Positions 1 through 9,649 of a DNA stretch of 64,000 nucleotides are shown in pieces. The first letter of the stretch is position 1; each line of letters starts with the position of its first letter. Origin of the DNA: Skermanella mucosa (GTDB lineage Bacteria > Pseudomonadota > Alphaproteobacteria > Azospirillales > Azospirillaceae); the NCBI RefSeq assembly GCF_016765655.2, contig NZ_CP086106.1, positions 4,453,001-4,517,000 of the forward strand, read 5' to 3'. The notes under the pieces were generated by a model that was not told the DNA's origin, did no database searches, and saw nothing but the letters and a program-made list of their open reading frames with translations. Position numbers and translations under genes: made by a program.

Positions 1-593
1 ACCTGCCCATGTTCGGGCTGCACAACGTGCAGAACAGCCTGGCCGCCATCGCGGTCGGCAACGAGATGGGCATCGACGGCGACAAGATCCGGTCCAGCTT
101 CGCCCGCTTCTCCGGCGTCAAGCGGCGCTTCACCAAGACCGGCGAGAGCAACGGCGTGACCGTGATCGACGATTACGGCCACCATCCGGTGGAGATCGCC
201 GCCGTGCTGAAGGCGGCCCGGACCGCCGGGACCGGCCGGACCATCGCCGTGGTCCAGCCGCACCGCTACAGCCGCCTGCACAGCCTGTTCGAGGATTTCT
301 GCGCCTGCTTCAACGATGCCGACACCGTCCTGGTCGCCGACGTCTATGCCGCCGGCGAGCAGCCGATCGAGGGTGCCGACCGCGACGGCCTGGTCGAGGG
401 GCTTCGCATGCGCGGCCACCGCCAGGTTCTGCCGCTGCCGTCGCCGGAAGCCCTGCCGTCCATGGTCCGCGACCTCGCACAGCCCGGCGACTTCGTCGTC
501 TGCCTGGGCGCCGGCAACATCACCGCCTGGGCCAACGCCCTGCCGGGCGAGCTGGACAAGCTCCACGGCACCGAGGGAGGCAAGAAACGATGA
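1..593 (+). CDS. murC: UDP-N-acetylmuramate--L-alanine ligase, C-terminal part
   Basis: The 3' part of MurC, which adds L-alanine to UDP-MurNAc in the cytoplasm, the first peptide step of peptidoglycan synthesis. The reading frame is already open at the left edge (Leu-Pro before the first Met at base 9), so the N-terminal and ATP-binding domains lie outside the window. What remains is the end of the central Mur ligase domain ([12 protein letters not shown]) and the C-terminal Rossmann-like domain, with the family motif DDYGHHPVE and the PHRYSR segment typical of MurC. The stop overlaps the murB start as ATGA, so the two are probably translationally coupled. The identification is firm because sequence, length of the remaining domain and neighbours agree. 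Confidence 0.95.
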   Translation, partial: LPMFGLHNVQNSLAAIAVGNEMGIDGDKIRSSFARFSGVKRRFTKTGESNGVTVIDDYGHHPVEIAAVLKAARTAGTGRTIAVVQPHRYSRLHSLFEDFCACFNDADTVLVADVYAAGEQPIEGADRDGLVEGLRMRGHRQVLPLPSPEALPSMVRDLAQPGDFVVCLGAGNITAWANALPGELDKLHGTEGGKKR

Positions 594-1549
594 CGGCGGC
601 CGCTCCCATGCACCACCATGAGCCCCACCTGATCGACCGCCTGCCGGCGGTGCGCGGACGGCTGACCGCGAACGCGCCGCTGGCGAACGTCACCTGGTTC
701 CGCGTCGGCGGCCCGGCGGAGGTGATGTTCAAGCCGGCCGATGCCGACGATCTGGCCGCGTTCCTGGCGGGTTGCCCGGCCGACGTGCCGGTGACCGTGA
801 TCGGCGTCGCGTCGAACCTGCTGGTGCGCGACGGCGGCGTGCCCGGCGTCGTGGTCCGGCTGGGCCGCGCCTTCGCCGACGTGGCGGCGGACGGCCTGGA
901 GATCCGCGCCGGCGCCGCGGCGCTGGACCTGAACGTGGCCGTGGCGGCGCGAGACGCCGGCATCGCCGGGCTGGAATTCCTGTCGGGCATCCCCGGCACG
1001 ATCGGCGGCGCGATCCGCATGAACGGAGGCGCCTATGGCCGCGAGTTGTCCGACGTGGCGGTCTCGGCCACCGCCCTGGATCGGCAAGGGCGGGCACATG
1101 TGCTGGACCGCGACGCGCTGGGACTGACTTACCGGCACTGCGCAGTTCCGGAGGACTGGATCTTCACCGGCGCCATCCTGCGCGGCCATCCCGGCGATCC
1201 TCACGAGATCGGCGGCCGCATGCACGAGATCGCTTCGGCGCGGGCGGACAGCCAGCCGGTGCGGGCGCGGACCGGCGGCTCGACCTTCGCCAACCCGCCG
1301 GGCGAGAAGGCCTGGGCGCTGATCGACCGCGCCGGCTGCCGGGGCCTGATGATCGGCGGCGCGCAGGTGTCGGAGAAGCACTGCAACTTCCTGCTCAACC
1401 TGGGCTCCGCCACGGCGGACGACCTGGAATCCCTGGGCGAGGAGGTCCGCCGCCGCGTCTACGAGACGTCGGGCATCGAGTTGCGCTGGGAAATCCGCCG
1501 CATCGGCGTTCCCGCGCCGGGCAAGACCATTCCGGGGAGCACGCCATGA
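590..1549 (+). CDS. murB: UDP-N-acetylenolpyruvoylglucosamine reductase
   Basis: MurB reduces UDP-GlcNAc-enolpyruvate to UDP-MurNAc with NADPH and bound FAD. The 319-residue protein has the FAD-binding fold near the N terminus ([14 protein letters not shown]), the signature [18 protein letters not shown] around residue 130-150, the conserved GGSTFANP segment near residue 230 that carries the catalytic serine, and a C-terminal WEIRRIG containing the conserved glutamate. The lack of an extra loop places it in the type II group common outside enterobacteria. The start at 590 overlaps the murC stop (ATGA) and the stop overlaps the ddl start, so it is the middle gene of a tightly coupled run. Confidence 0.96.
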   Translation: MTAAAPMHHHEPHLIDRLPAVRGRLTANAPLANVTWFRVGGPAEVMFKPADADDLAAFLAGCPADVPVTVIGVASNLLVRDGGVPGVVVRLGRAFADVAADGLEIRAGAAALDLNVAVAARDAGIAGLEFLSGIPGTIGGAIRMNGGAYGRELSDVAVSATALDRQGRAHVLDRDALGLTYRHCAVPEDWIFTGAILRGHPGDPHEIGGRMHEIASARADSQPVRARTGGSTFANPPGEKAWALIDRAGCRGLMIGGAQVSEKHCNFLLNLGSATADDLESLGEEVRRRVYETSGIELRWEIRRIGVPAPGKTIPGSTP

Positions 1550-2475
1550 CCGCGAAGCCGCAGCATGTCGCCGTCCTGCTGGGCGGCTGGTCGGCCGAGC
1601 GGGAGGTGTCCCTGGTCAGCGGCGCCGCCGCGGCCAGGGCGCTGCGGGAAAGCGGCTACCGGGTGACCGAGATCGACGTCTCCCGCGACCTGGGCGCGCT
1701 GATAGCGGCCCTGACCCCGCGCCCCGACGTGGTGTTCAACGCGCTGCACGGGCGCGGCGGCGAGGACGGGACGATCCAGGGCGTTCTCGACATACTGGGC
1801 CTGCGCTACACCCATTCCGGCATGGTGGCCTCCGCCATCGCCATGGACAAGACGCTGACCAAGCGGCTGCTGGAGAGCGTCGGCGTCCGCTCGCCCAAGG
1901 GAATGGTGGCGACGCGGGAGCAGGTGCTGGCCGGCGACATCATGCCCGCCCCCTATGTGCTGAAGCCCAACAACGAGGGGTCGAGCGTCGGCATCCGGAT
2001 CGTCCGTCCGGGCGACAACCGCGACCCGGTGGACGCCGAGAGCTGGAACCACGGCGAGACGGTCCTGATCGAGCAGTACATCCCCGGCCGGGACCTGACC
2101 GTCGCCGTGATGGGCGACCGCGCCCTGACAGTGACCGAGATCCGGCCCCATTCCGGCTTCTATGACTATTCGGCGAAGTACACCGACGGCCGGGCTACGC
2201 ACCTCGTCCCGGCCCCCGCCCCGCAGGCCGTTCTGGACGAGGCCATGCGGATGGCCCTGCTCGCGCACCGGACCTTGGGCTGTGCCGGAGTGAGCCGCAG
2301 CGACTTCCGTTGGGACGATGCAATTACGGATAGCGCGGGAGTTTATTTCCTAGAAATTAACACACAGCCCGGTATGACCCCCCTGTCTTTGGTTCCCGAA
2401 CAGGCGGCGTATCTGGGTATACCGTTTGCTGATCTGGTCGTCTGGATGGTGGAGAACGCCGCATGTCACGTGTGA
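1546..2475 (+). CDS. ddl: D-alanine--D-alanine ligase
   Basis: An ATP-grasp ligase of 309 residues that makes the D-Ala-D-Ala dipeptide for MurF. Visible features are the N-terminal [14 protein letters not shown] (glycine-rich, with the SxER pattern of Ddl), [12 protein letters not shown] near residue 65, the ATP-grasp lysine and glycine loop [15 protein letters not shown], and the metal-binding [15 protein letters not shown] at the C-terminal end. The start was placed at the ATG at 1546, which overlaps the murB stop (ATGA) and removes a long spurious N-terminal extension that reads antisense-like through murB. The 3' end overlaps ftsQ by 13 bases. It corresponds to the DdlB copy usually found in the division and cell-wall cluster. 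Confidence 0.95.
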   Translation: MTAKPQHVAVLLGGWSAEREVSLVSGAAAARALRESGYRVTEIDVSRDLGALIAALTPRPDVVFNALHGRGGEDGTIQGVLDILGLRYTHSGMVASAIAMDKTLTKRLLESVGVRSPKGMVATREQVLAGDIMPAPYVLKPNNEGSSVGIRIVRPGDNRDPVDAESWNHGETVLIEQYIPGRDLTVAVMGDRALTVTEIRPHSGFYDYSAKYTDGRATHLVPAPAPQAVLDEAMRMALLAHRTLGCAGVSRSDFRWDDAITDSAGVYFLEINTQPGMTPLSLVPEQAAYLGIPFADLVVWMVENAACHV

Positions 2476-3371
2476 ACAAGCCGACCCTCTGCGCGCCCCG
2501 CGACCTCCGCGCCCGCACGGCGGAGCGCGCGCGCAACGCGACACAGAAGGCCACGGAAAAGGCGAACCGCCGCCGTTCCTGGCCGCGCTGGACCGAGAAG
2601 GCGATGCGCCTGGGGCTGATCGCGTTCCCGATCCTGCTGGCCGGCGGCGCCGGGACCTGGGCGTACCAGACCGGATGGTTCGGGACCATGGCCGACCGGA
2701 CGACCGCCGCCTTGATCGACCTGACCGTGGACGCCGGGCTGGAGGTCCAGGAGGTGCTGGTCGAAGGCCGGGTCGAAACCGACCGCAACGCCGTGATGGC
2801 CGCGATCCAAGTCAAGCGCGGCGACCCGATCATGCGGTTCGACCCCGAGGCGGCGCGCGCCGGCCTGGAGCGGCTGCGCTGGGTAGCCACCGCCACGGTG
2901 GAACGTCGCCTGCCCAACACCGTGTTCGTCAAGCTGGACGAGCGCCGGCCGATGGCGCTGTGGCAGCGCGACGGCAAGCTAGCGCTGATCGACCGGGACG
3001 GCGAGGTCCTGACCGAGCGCGAACTGGGCCGCTACAACAACCTGCTCCAGATCATCGGCGCAGATGCGCCGAAGCACGCGCCGGAACTGCTGGGCCAGCT
3101 GGCGACCGTGCCGGCGCTGTTCGAACGGGTCAACGCCGCCAGCCGCGTCGGCGGCCGGCGCTGGGACCTGCATCTGGCCAACGGCGTCGTGGTGCGTCTG
3201 CCGGAAAGCGACATCGGCGGCGCCCTGAAGCATCTGGCCGAGCAGGAGCTGAAACAACCGGTGCTTGACCGCGACATCGTCGCCGTCGACCTCCGCCTGC
3301 CGGATCGTCTGGTCATCCAGACTTCGACGGCTGCGGCACAACGTCGCCGTGTGCCCGAGGAAAAGATCTGA
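2463..3371 (+). CDS. ftsQ: cell division protein FtsQ
   Basis: A bitopic inner-membrane divisome protein of 302 residues that links early and late division proteins. It has a basic cytoplasmic N terminus (about 45 residues, rich in Arg and Lys), one transmembrane segment near residues 47-68 (LIAFPILLAGGAGTWAY), then a periplasmic POTRA domain (VEGRVETDRNAVMAAIQVKRGDPIM) and the FtsQ/DivIB beta domain with the conserved ERRLPNTVFVKLDERRPMALWQ. The start lies inside the ddl coding end, so the genes overlap by 13 bases, as in many proteobacteria. The gene is followed by 135 bases containing a probable promoter for ftsA. Confidence 0.93.
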   Translation: MSRVNKPTLCAPRDLRARTAERARNATQKATEKANRRRSWPRWTEKAMRLGLIAFPILLAGGAGTWAYQTGWFGTMADRTTAALIDLTVDAGLEVQEVLVEGRVETDRNAVMAAIQVKRGDPIMRFDPEAARAGLERLRWVATATVERRLPNTVFVKLDERRPMALWQRDGKLALIDRDGEVLTERELGRYNNLLQIIGADAPKHAPELLGQLATVPALFERVNAASRVGGRRWDLHLANGVVVRLPESDIGGALKHLAEQELKQPVLDRDIVAVDLRLPDRLVIQTSTAAAQRRRVPEEKI

Positions 3372-3431
3372 TTGGGTAGCGGGCTAACCGAAATAGGTAA
3401 TACATACCAAATGCAGTAAGGCAATCGCCGT

Positions 3432-3459
3432 TTGAAATACTGTATCTTGGGATGATAAA
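3432..3459 (+). promoter_or_regulatory. candidate promoter upstream of ftsA
   Basis: The ftsQ-ftsA gap is much richer in A+T than the flanking genes. It holds TTGAAA at 3432-3437 and GATAAA at 3454-3459, separated by 16 bases, a good match to a housekeeping -35/-10 pair and about 48 bases before the ftsA start. A separate promoter here would let ftsA and ftsZ be expressed apart from the mur genes. It is read from sequence only. Confidence 0.4.
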
Positions 3460-3506
3460 GTGATTACTGCGTTAGGCCGAGGCCTGAAGGGACTGCGAGC
3501 GAAACG

Positions 3507-4775
3507 ATGGCCTTCAACGGGAGCAAGAGAGTGAAGCGACCGGTGCGCGGTGGGGTAATCGCCGCGCTGGACGTCGGCACAACCAAGGTCTGCTGCTTCA
3601 TCGCGCGGGTCGAGGATGGCGGCGCCTTGCGGATCGTCGGGATCGGCCATCAGGTTTCACGCGGCCTGAGGGCCGGCACCATCGTCGACATGGACGCGGC
3701 GGAACAGGCGATCGGCACGACCGTCCATGCCGCGGAGCAGATGGCGGGCGAGACGATCCGCGAGGTGCTGGTCAACATCTCCGGCGGCCAGCCGGTCTCG
3801 CACACCGCGAACGTCGAGATCCCGATCGGCGGGCACGAGGTCGGCGACGCCGACGTGCGCCGGGCGCTGGCCCAGGCGCGGCAGTTCCAGGGCAGCGCCG
3901 ACCAGGAGCTGATCCACTCCATCGCGGTCGGCTATTCGATGGACGGCAACCGCGGCATCCGAGACCCGCGCGGCATGTTCGGCGAGAAGCTGGGCGTCCA
4001 GCTCCACACCGTGACCGCCGGGTCGAACGCGGTGCGCAACCTCGCCACCTGCGTCGCCCGCTGCCACCTGGACATCGAGAGCTTCGTCGTCTCCCCCTTC
4101 GCCAGCGGGCTCGCGGCCCTGGTCGAGGACGAGATGGAGCTGGGCTGCACCCTGATCGACATGGGCGGCGGCACCACGACCATCTCGGTCTTCTTCGACG
4201 GCAAGTGCGTCTATACCGACTGCGTGCCGGTCGGCGGCAGCCACGTGACCAACGACATCGCGCGCGGCCTGACCACGCCCGTGGCCCATGCCGAGCGAAT
4301 GAAGACCCTGTACGGCAGCGCCATCGCCAACGTCGCCGACGAGCGCGAGATCATCGACGTGCCCCAGGTCGGCGAGGACGAGCCGGCCCAGGCCAACCAC
4401 GTGCCGAAATCGCTGCTGGTCGGCATCATCCAGCCCCGGCTGGAAGAGATCTTCGAGCTGGTCCGCGCTCGCCTGGAAGTCAGCGGCATGGGCAAGGTGG
4501 CCGGCCGCCGGGTCGTGCTGACGGGCGGCGCCAGCCAGCTGCCGGGCACGCGCGAGCTGGCCCAGCTCATCCTGGACAAGCAGGTCCGGCTCGGCCGGCC
4601 GATGCGGATCGACGGGCTGGCGGAAGCCACCGGCGGTCCCGCCTTCTCGACGGCGGCCGGGCTGCTGGCCTTCGCGGTGCAGAGCCACGCGGAGTTGCCG
4701 GGCTTCAGCGCCGAGGCGGAACCGCCGAAACATCTTTGGGGACGCGTGAGCCTCTGGCTGAAGGAGAACCTATGA
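3507..4775 (+). CDS. ftsA: cell division protein FtsA
   Basis: An actin-like ATPase of 422 residues that anchors FtsZ filaments to the inner membrane. It shows the phosphate-1 motif ALDVGTTKVCCFIAR near residue 18, the 1C domain (VSRGLRAGTIVDMDAAEQAI), phosphate-2 TLIDMGGGTTTISVF around residue 212, and the adenosine motif VVLTGGASQLPG near residue 330. The C-terminal stretch LWGRVSLWLKENL looks like the amphipathic membrane-targeting helix of FtsA. It is separated from ftsZ by 189 bases that contain no further gene. Confidence 0.96.
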   Translation: MAFNGSKRVKRPVRGGVIAALDVGTTKVCCFIARVEDGGALRIVGIGHQVSRGLRAGTIVDMDAAEQAIGTTVHAAEQMAGETIREVLVNISGGQPVSHTANVEIPIGGHEVGDADVRRALAQARQFQGSADQELIHSIAVGYSMDGNRGIRDPRGMFGEKLGVQLHTVTAGSNAVRNLATCVARCHLDIESFVVSPFASGLAALVEDEMELGCTLIDMGGGTTTISVFFDGKCVYTDCVPVGGSHVTNDIARGLTTPVAHAERMKTLYGSAIANVADEREIIDVPQVGEDEPAQANHVPKSLLVGIIQPRLEEIFELVRARLEVSGMGKVAGRRVVLTGGASQLPGTRELAQLILDKQVRLGRPMRIDGLAEATGGPAFSTAAGLLAFAVQSHAELPGFSAEAEPPKHLWGRVSLWLKENL

Positions 4776-4964
4776 GCCGGGGCCAGGAACAGTCGACAAA
4801 GCGGAACAGCGCGCCGCGCGGATGCCGGGATAGAGACGCCCGGATCCGTGAAAGCGATCGGACACGACGGGCGATATGCGGGCCGGCGATGACCGGCGGT
4901 GTGAAAACCAACATGAATTCATGGAATTGAATTCGGGCGAATTCGAAGGGAACTGGAGGCTGTC

Positions 4965-6788
4965 ATGATCAATCTCAGCATGCCGGAAATCGAAGTGGAT
5001 CTGCGGCCGCACATCACGGTGTTCGGCGTCGGCGGGGCTGGCGGCAACGCCGTCAACAACATGATCAAGTCCAACCTGGAAGGCGTCGAGTTCGTCGTCG
5101 CCAACACCGACGCCCAGGCGCTGAAGGGTGCCCTGGCGGAAAAGCGCCTCCAGCTCGGCACCACGATAACGCGCGGCCTGGGCGCGGGTTCCCGGCCTGA
5201 TGTCGGCCGCGCCGCGGCGGAAGAGCAGCTCGCCGAGATCATGGGGTACCTGGAAGGGGCCAACATGGTCTTCATCACCGCCGGCATGGGCGGCGGCACC
5301 GGCACCGGTGCCGCCCCCGTGATCGCGCGGGCGGCCCGGGAGCAGGGCATCCTGACCGTCGGCGTGGTGACCAAGCCGTTCCACTTCGAAGGCGCGCACC
5401 GCATGCGCCTGGCCGAGACGGGGATCAACGAGCTCCAGCAGTTCGTCGATACCCTGATCATCATCCCGAACCAGAACCTGTTCCGCATCGCCAACGAGAA
5501 GACCACGTTCGCCGACGCCTTCAAGATGGCCGACGACGTGCTCCATTCCGGCGTGCGCGGCGTGACCGACCTGATGGTGATGCCGGGCCTGATCAACCTC
5601 GACTTCGCCGACATCCGGTCGGTGATGACCGAGATGGGCAAGGCCATGATGGGCACCGGCGAGGCGTCGGGCGAGCGCCGGGCGATCGACGCGGCCGAGG
5701 CCGCGATCAGCAACCCGCTGCTGGACGACGTGTCCATGAAGGGCGCGCGCGGCGTGCTGATCAACATCACCGGCGGCATGGACATGACGCTGTTCGAGGT
5801 GGACGAGGCGGCCAACCGCATCCGCGACGAGGTCGATCCCGACGCCAACATCATCTTCGGCTCGACCTTCGATCAGGACCTCGACGGCCGCATGCGCGTT
5901 TCGGTGGTCGCCACCGGCATCGAGGCCGAGAAGATCGCCCATCCCCGCCCGGCCACGACCCCGGCCACCAACGGCCTGAGCGTGGTCAGCGGCGGCCGCA
6001 AGACCGTCTCGCCGGCTCCGGGACCCGCTGGCCTCGTCGCGCGCGCCGACCAGGCCCGCCAGCCGACCGACTACCACCACACGCTGGTGGCCGCCCCGCT
6101 GCATCCAGGTGCCGCCCAGGGCCACGCCGGCCAGGGGCACCCCGGCCAGGGCGGTTCCCAGGGTTACGCGCCCCAGCCGCACGCTCCGCAGGGCCACGCC
6201 GCGGTCGGCAACACCGTCCGGACGTTCATCCCTGAGACGCAGCAGTACCAGCATCCGGAAGCGGCGCCCTCCGCCTACGCGCCCGCAGCCGAACCCGCAG
6301 CATCCCCGGCCCCGCAGCAGATGGAGGCCCAGCCGGCCCACCATCACTCGGAGCTGACGGCCCAGCCGCGCGGCCGCGAGCCCGAGCGGGTCAGCGGCCC
6401 GCTGCGCGGCCAGAACCAGGACGGCGTCTTCATCGCCCCGCGCCCGGCCGATTCGGGTCAGCGTCCGCAGAGCCAGAACCTCAACACGGAACGCTACCTC
6501 GCCCCGACGGCGGCCCTGCCGGAGGCGGCCCCGAAGAAGCGCGGCAGCTCCCTGTTCGAGCGGGTCACCGGCCTGGGCCGGCGGATCATGGAAGGCTCGG
6601 AGCCCGAGCAGCAGGCCCGCCAGGCGCCGCAGCCGCCGACCCCGCCGGTCGGGATCAAGCAGGCTCCGGGCGGTGCCCCGCAGGCACCGCGCCCGGCGCC
6701 CGAGCCGATGGACCGTCCGACCAAGATGAGCCATGCGGAAGAGGAAATGCTGGATATCCCGGCCTTCCTGCGCCGCCAGGCCAACTGA
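4965..6788 (+). CDS. ftsZ: cell division GTPase FtsZ with a long C-terminal linker
   Basis: The tubulin-like GTPase that forms the division ring. The globular domain covers about residues 1-325, with [14 protein letters not shown] at the N terminus and the tubulin signature [10 protein letters not shown] near residues 109-118. At 607 residues it is far longer than E. coli FtsZ (383). The excess is a low-complexity linker of about 260 residues rich in Gly, Gln, His, Pro and Ala, including GH/GQ repeats around residues 385-410. The extreme C terminus [12 protein letters not shown] keeps the conserved peptide that binds FtsA and other partners. A strong GGAGG lies about 8 bases before the ATG, and a terminator follows the gene. 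Confidence 0.97.
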   Translation: MINLSMPEIEVDLRPHITVFGVGGAGGNAVNNMIKSNLEGVEFVVANTDAQALKGALAEKRLQLGTTITRGLGAGSRPDVGRAAAEEQLAEIMGYLEGANMVFITAGMGGGTGTGAAPVIARAAREQGILTVGVVTKPFHFEGAHRMRLAETGINELQQFVDTLIIIPNQNLFRIANEKTTFADAFKMADDVLHSGVRGVTDLMVMPGLINLDFADIRSVMTEMGKAMMGTGEASGERRAIDAAEAAISNPLLDDVSMKGARGVLINITGGMDMTLFEVDEAANRIRDEVDPDANIIFGSTFDQDLDGRMRVSVVATGIEAEKIAHPRPATTPATNGLSVVSGGRKTVSPAPGPAGLVARADQARQPTDYHHTLVAAPLHPGAAQGHAGQGHPGQGGSQGYAPQPHAPQGHAAVGNTVRTFIPETQQYQHPEAAPSAYAPAAEPAASPAPQQMEAQPAHHHSELTAQPRGREPERVSGPLRGQNQDGVFIAPRPADSGQRPQSQNLNTERYLAPTAALPEAAPKKRGSSLFERVTGLGRRIMEGSEPEQQARQAPQPPTPPVGIKQAPGGAPQAPRPAPEPMDRPTKMSHAEEEMLDIPAFLRRQAN

Positions 6789-6847
6789 CCCGCGGGTCCT
6801 AACCGGCCGGCGGCGCCCCGCGCGCCGCCGGCCCACCTGCCGAAACG

Positions 6848-6880
6848 AGCTCCCGGCCCTTGCGGCCGGGAGCTTTTTTC
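6848..6880 (+). terminator. rho-independent terminator after ftsZ
   Basis: An 11-bp perfect stem (AGCTCCCGGCC with GGCCGGGAGCT) around a 5-base loop, followed directly by a T run. It closes the mur-fts cluster and separates it from lpxC. Confidence 0.9.
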
Positions 6881-7078
6881 TTGGTCCAATGCTTTGAATA
6901 CGAAGACGCAGGTGTGACGGTGATCACTCGATGACTATCCCGCATCTGCGTAACAATCCGTAACAAAGAGTGATTTGAGCTATGGCGTGGGACTTGTTAG
7001 GTATTAGCTGTGGGTAGCGCCCACGACAGCAAAGTGCCTATCGAAGTATTGCCCACACGACGCATAGCAGGTAATCAA

Positions 7079-8023
7079 GTGTCCGAGCAAAGCCAGAGTA
7101 ACGAGACGAAATTTCAGCAGACGCTGAAGAGCCCGATCAATTGCACCGGCATCGGTCTGCATTCCGGGTCCAAGGTCTCCATGCGCCTGATGCCGTCGGA
7201 TGCGAATACCGGCATCGTGTTCGTCCGGACCGACCAGCCGGCCGACCGCGCGACCGTTCGGGCAGACTGGGACCGGGTGACCGACACCAAGCTCTGCACC
7301 GTGATCTCCAACGACGCCGGGGTGTCGATCGGCACGATCGAGCACCTGATGGCGGCGCTGCGCGGCTGCGGCATCGACAACGCGGTGATAGAGCTGAACG
7401 GCCCGGAAGTGCCGATCATGGACGGCAGTTCCGCTCCCTTCGTGTTCCTGATCGAGTGCGCCGGCATCCGGCAGCAGGACAAGCCGCGCCGCCTGATCAA
7501 GATCCTCAAGCAGGTCACCGTCGGCGACCAGACCCGCTTCGCCAGCCTGACGCCCTCGCCGGTGACCGGTTTCAGCTTCGAGATCGACTTCGCCAGCGCC
7601 GCGGTGGCCCGCCAGGAGACCTACGTCAAGCTCGGCAGCGGCACCTTCAAGGGTGAACTCGCTCGCGCCCGCACCTTCGGCTTCCTGCACGAGGTCGACC
7701 AGATGCGCAAGCTGGGACTGGCCCGCGGCGGCTCGCTGGACAACGCCATCGTCATCAACGGCGACAAGGTGCTGAACGAGGGTGGCCTGCGCTACTCGGA
7801 CGAGTTCGTGCGCCACAAGATCCTGGACAGCATCGGCGACCTGTACTTGGCCGGCGCGCCGATCGTCGGCCATTTCCACGGCTGCCGCTCGGGCCATGCT
7901 CTGAACAACCAGCTGTTGCGCGCCCTGTTCGCCGACCAGAGCGCCTGGTGCTACGTCGATGCCGACGAGGCAGGCGCGACGCCGGCCGAATGGGCCCGGG
8001 AGAAGATCGCGGCCGTCGCGTGA
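7079..8023 (+). CDS. lpxC: UDP-3-O-acyl-N-acetylglucosamine deacetylase
   Basis: The zinc-dependent deacetylase that commits UDP-acyl-GlcNAc to lipid A synthesis. Motifs include the N-terminal [16 protein letters not shown], the zinc and catalytic region IEHLMAAL, the central [13 protein letters not shown], and the C-terminal [12 protein letters not shown] and [17 protein letters not shown] that carry the remaining zinc ligands and the catalytic His. The GTG at 7079 gives 314 residues, close to the family norm of about 305, and has AGCAGG 7 bases upstream. An in-frame GTG at 7010 would add 23 residues with no clear ribosome site. It lies just after ftsZ, as in many proteobacteria, but behind its own terminator-insulated leader. 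Confidence 0.95.
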   Translation: MSEQSQSNETKFQQTLKSPINCTGIGLHSGSKVSMRLMPSDANTGIVFVRTDQPADRATVRADWDRVTDTKLCTVISNDAGVSIGTIEHLMAALRGCGIDNAVIELNGPEVPIMDGSSAPFVFLIECAGIRQQDKPRRLIKILKQVTVGDQTRFASLTPSPVTGFSFEIDFASAAVARQETYVKLGSGTFKGELARARTFGFLHEVDQMRKLGLARGGSLDNAIVINGDKVLNEGGLRYSDEFVRHKILDSIGDLYLAGAPIVGHFHGCRSGHALNNQLLRALFADQSAWCYVDADEAGATPAEWAREKIAAVA

Positions 8024-8054
8024 GCGGCGACCGACAAGCGGACTGACCGCAGCG

Positions 8055-8090
8055 AAAGGCACCGGAGGGCTTCCCTTCCGGTGCCTTTTT
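8055..8090 (+). terminator. rho-independent terminator after lpxC
   Basis: A 12-base arm AAAGGCACCGGA pairs with TCCGGTGCCTTT around a short loop and runs into Ts. It lies 32 bases after the lpxC stop and just before the methyltransferase gene. Confidence 0.88.
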
Positions 8091-8125
8091 CGTTCTGATG
8101 GAGCCCTCAGTGGAGGGAGCGGGCC

Positions 8126-9637
8126 ATGTCCGAAGACCGCGCGTCGGGCTATGTGACCGGGATCGAGTATACCAGCGGTTATTATCTCGAGTTGGGTCCG
8201 GTGCGGCTCAGCTTCGCCGCGCAACTCGCCGGCCTCGGCGGTCCCGATCCCGGCCTGCCCTTCACCTACCTGGAACTGGGCGCCGGCCAGGGACGCTCGA
8301 CGGCGCTGCACGCCTCGGCCCTGCCCCATGGCCGGTTCTTCGCCGCCGACCTGAACCCCGCCCATGTCCGCAACGCCCGAGCTCTTTGCGAGTCGGCCGG
8401 CGTCGCCAACGTGACATGGCTGGAACGGAGCTTCGCGGAGCTGCTGGACGAGGATCTGCCCGACTTCGACTTCATCACGCTGCAGGGCGTCTATTCCTGG
8501 ATCAGCGCGGAGAATCGGCGGTGCGTGGTCGAGCTGATCCGGCGGCGGCTCAAGCCGGGCGGGCTGGTCTATCTCAGCTACAACGCGCTGCCCGGCTGGA
8601 CCGCGGCGGCCCCGCTCCGCCGGCTGATGACCGACCATGCCGCCCTGGGGACCGGGCCGCTGGAAGGCCGCATCCGGGATTCGGTCGGGTTCGCCCGGCG
8701 CCTGCGCGATGGCGGAGCCCGCTATTTCGAGCGCAACCCAGCGGCGGCGGCGCGTCTGGATCAGATCGCGGACAAGTCCGAGGCCTATCTCGCCCATGAA
8801 TATTTCAACCGGGACTGGACGCTGTTCTATTCCGCCGACGTCGCGGCGGAGATGGCGGAGGCCGGGCTGCGTTTCGCCGGATCGGCCCACCTTATGGACC
8901 AGACAGACGCCCTGACGATCCCGTCGAGGGTGCGGCCGGCCCTGGCCGGTATCGACGACCCGGTATTCCGCGAGACCGCGAAGGACTTCATCACCGGGCG
9001 CTCGTTCCGGCGCGATGTCTTCGGCCGGCCGGGAACCCGGCCGATGTCAGACCCGGTCCTGGCCCTGGTCACGCCGCGCGAGGCGTGCCCCGACGGAGTC
9101 ACGGTTCCGGCCGGCGACTTCCGGATGGACGGGGCGCTGCATGGACCCGTGCTGGACGCCCTTGCCGGCGAACCGCAGCCGCTTTCAAGCCTGCTCGCCT
9201 TGCCCGCCCTGGCCGCGCGGGGGTCCGCCGAGGCGCTGGACGCCGTCGTGACGCTGGCGGGGCTGGACCTGATCGGCCCCGCGCTGCCGCCCGCCGGTCT
9301 GCCCGGGCGGCTGGCATCCACGCGCCGTTTCAACGCGGCGATGCTGGACAGGCAGAAGGCCGGCCTGGAAAGCTCGGTTCATCTGGCGTCGCCGGTGCTG
9401 GGAAGCGGCGTCGAGGTCAATCTGCTGGAAGGCTTGGCCTTGGCTGCATGGCGGGAGGGCGCCGCCGATCCGGCGCGGTTCGTCTGGACCGTGCTGGCCG
9501 GACGGGGCCAGCGCCTCGTCAAGGACGGCAGGGCGCTGGAGAGCGAGGCCGACAATCTGGCGGAGATCGCGGAGCGTATCGACGTCTTCGCGGCAAGCCG
9601 CCTGCTGCTGCTGAGCCAGTTGGGTGTCGCGGAATGA
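8126..9637 (+). CDS. class I SAM methyltransferase with methyltransferase regulatory domain
   Basis: A 503-residue protein with a Rossmann-type methyltransferase core: motif I YLELGAGQGRSTAL near residue 48, an acidic post-I strand (FFAADLNPAHV), and FDFITLQGVYSWIS as motif IV. The middle section, from about residue 210 (ARLDQIADKSEAYLAHEYFNRDW), resembles the regulatory domain found next to bacterial methyltransferase domains (Pfam MethyTransf_Reg, recalled not searched). The C-terminal 150 residues are Ala/Leu-rich and unassigned. The substrate is unknown; relatives are annotated as small-molecule or protein methyltransferases. It stands alone between two terminator-like boundaries and converges with ribF. 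Confidence 0.8.
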   Translation: MSEDRASGYVTGIEYTSGYYLELGPVRLSFAAQLAGLGGPDPGLPFTYLELGAGQGRSTALHASALPHGRFFAADLNPAHVRNARALCESAGVANVTWLERSFAELLDEDLPDFDFITLQGVYSWISAENRRCVVELIRRRLKPGGLVYLSYNALPGWTAAAPLRRLMTDHAALGTGPLEGRIRDSVGFARRLRDGGARYFERNPAAAARLDQIADKSEAYLAHEYFNRDWTLFYSADVAAEMAEAGLRFAGSAHLMDQTDALTIPSRVRPALAGIDDPVFRETAKDFITGRSFRRDVFGRPGTRPMSDPVLALVTPREACPDGVTVPAGDFRMDGALHGPVLDALAGEPQPLSSLLALPALAARGSAEALDAVVTLAGLDLIGPALPPAGLPGRLASTRRFNAAMLDRQKAGLESSVHLASPVLGSGVEVNLLEGLALAAWREGAADPARFVWTVLAGRGQRLVKDGRALESEADNLAEIAERIDVFAASRLLLLSQLGVAE

Positions 9638-9649
9638 CCCGCGTTTCCG

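Noticed and set aside
4770-6836. A 688-codon open frame on the minus strand opposite ftsZ
   Set aside because: It is the complement of a clear ftsZ gene in GC-rich DNA, has Arg/Gly-rich composition and no domain; a shadow frame.
7004-8890. A 628-codon minus-strand frame spanning lpxC and the methyltransferase start
   Set aside because: Covers two well-supported plus-strand genes and their terminator; no recognisable protein features.
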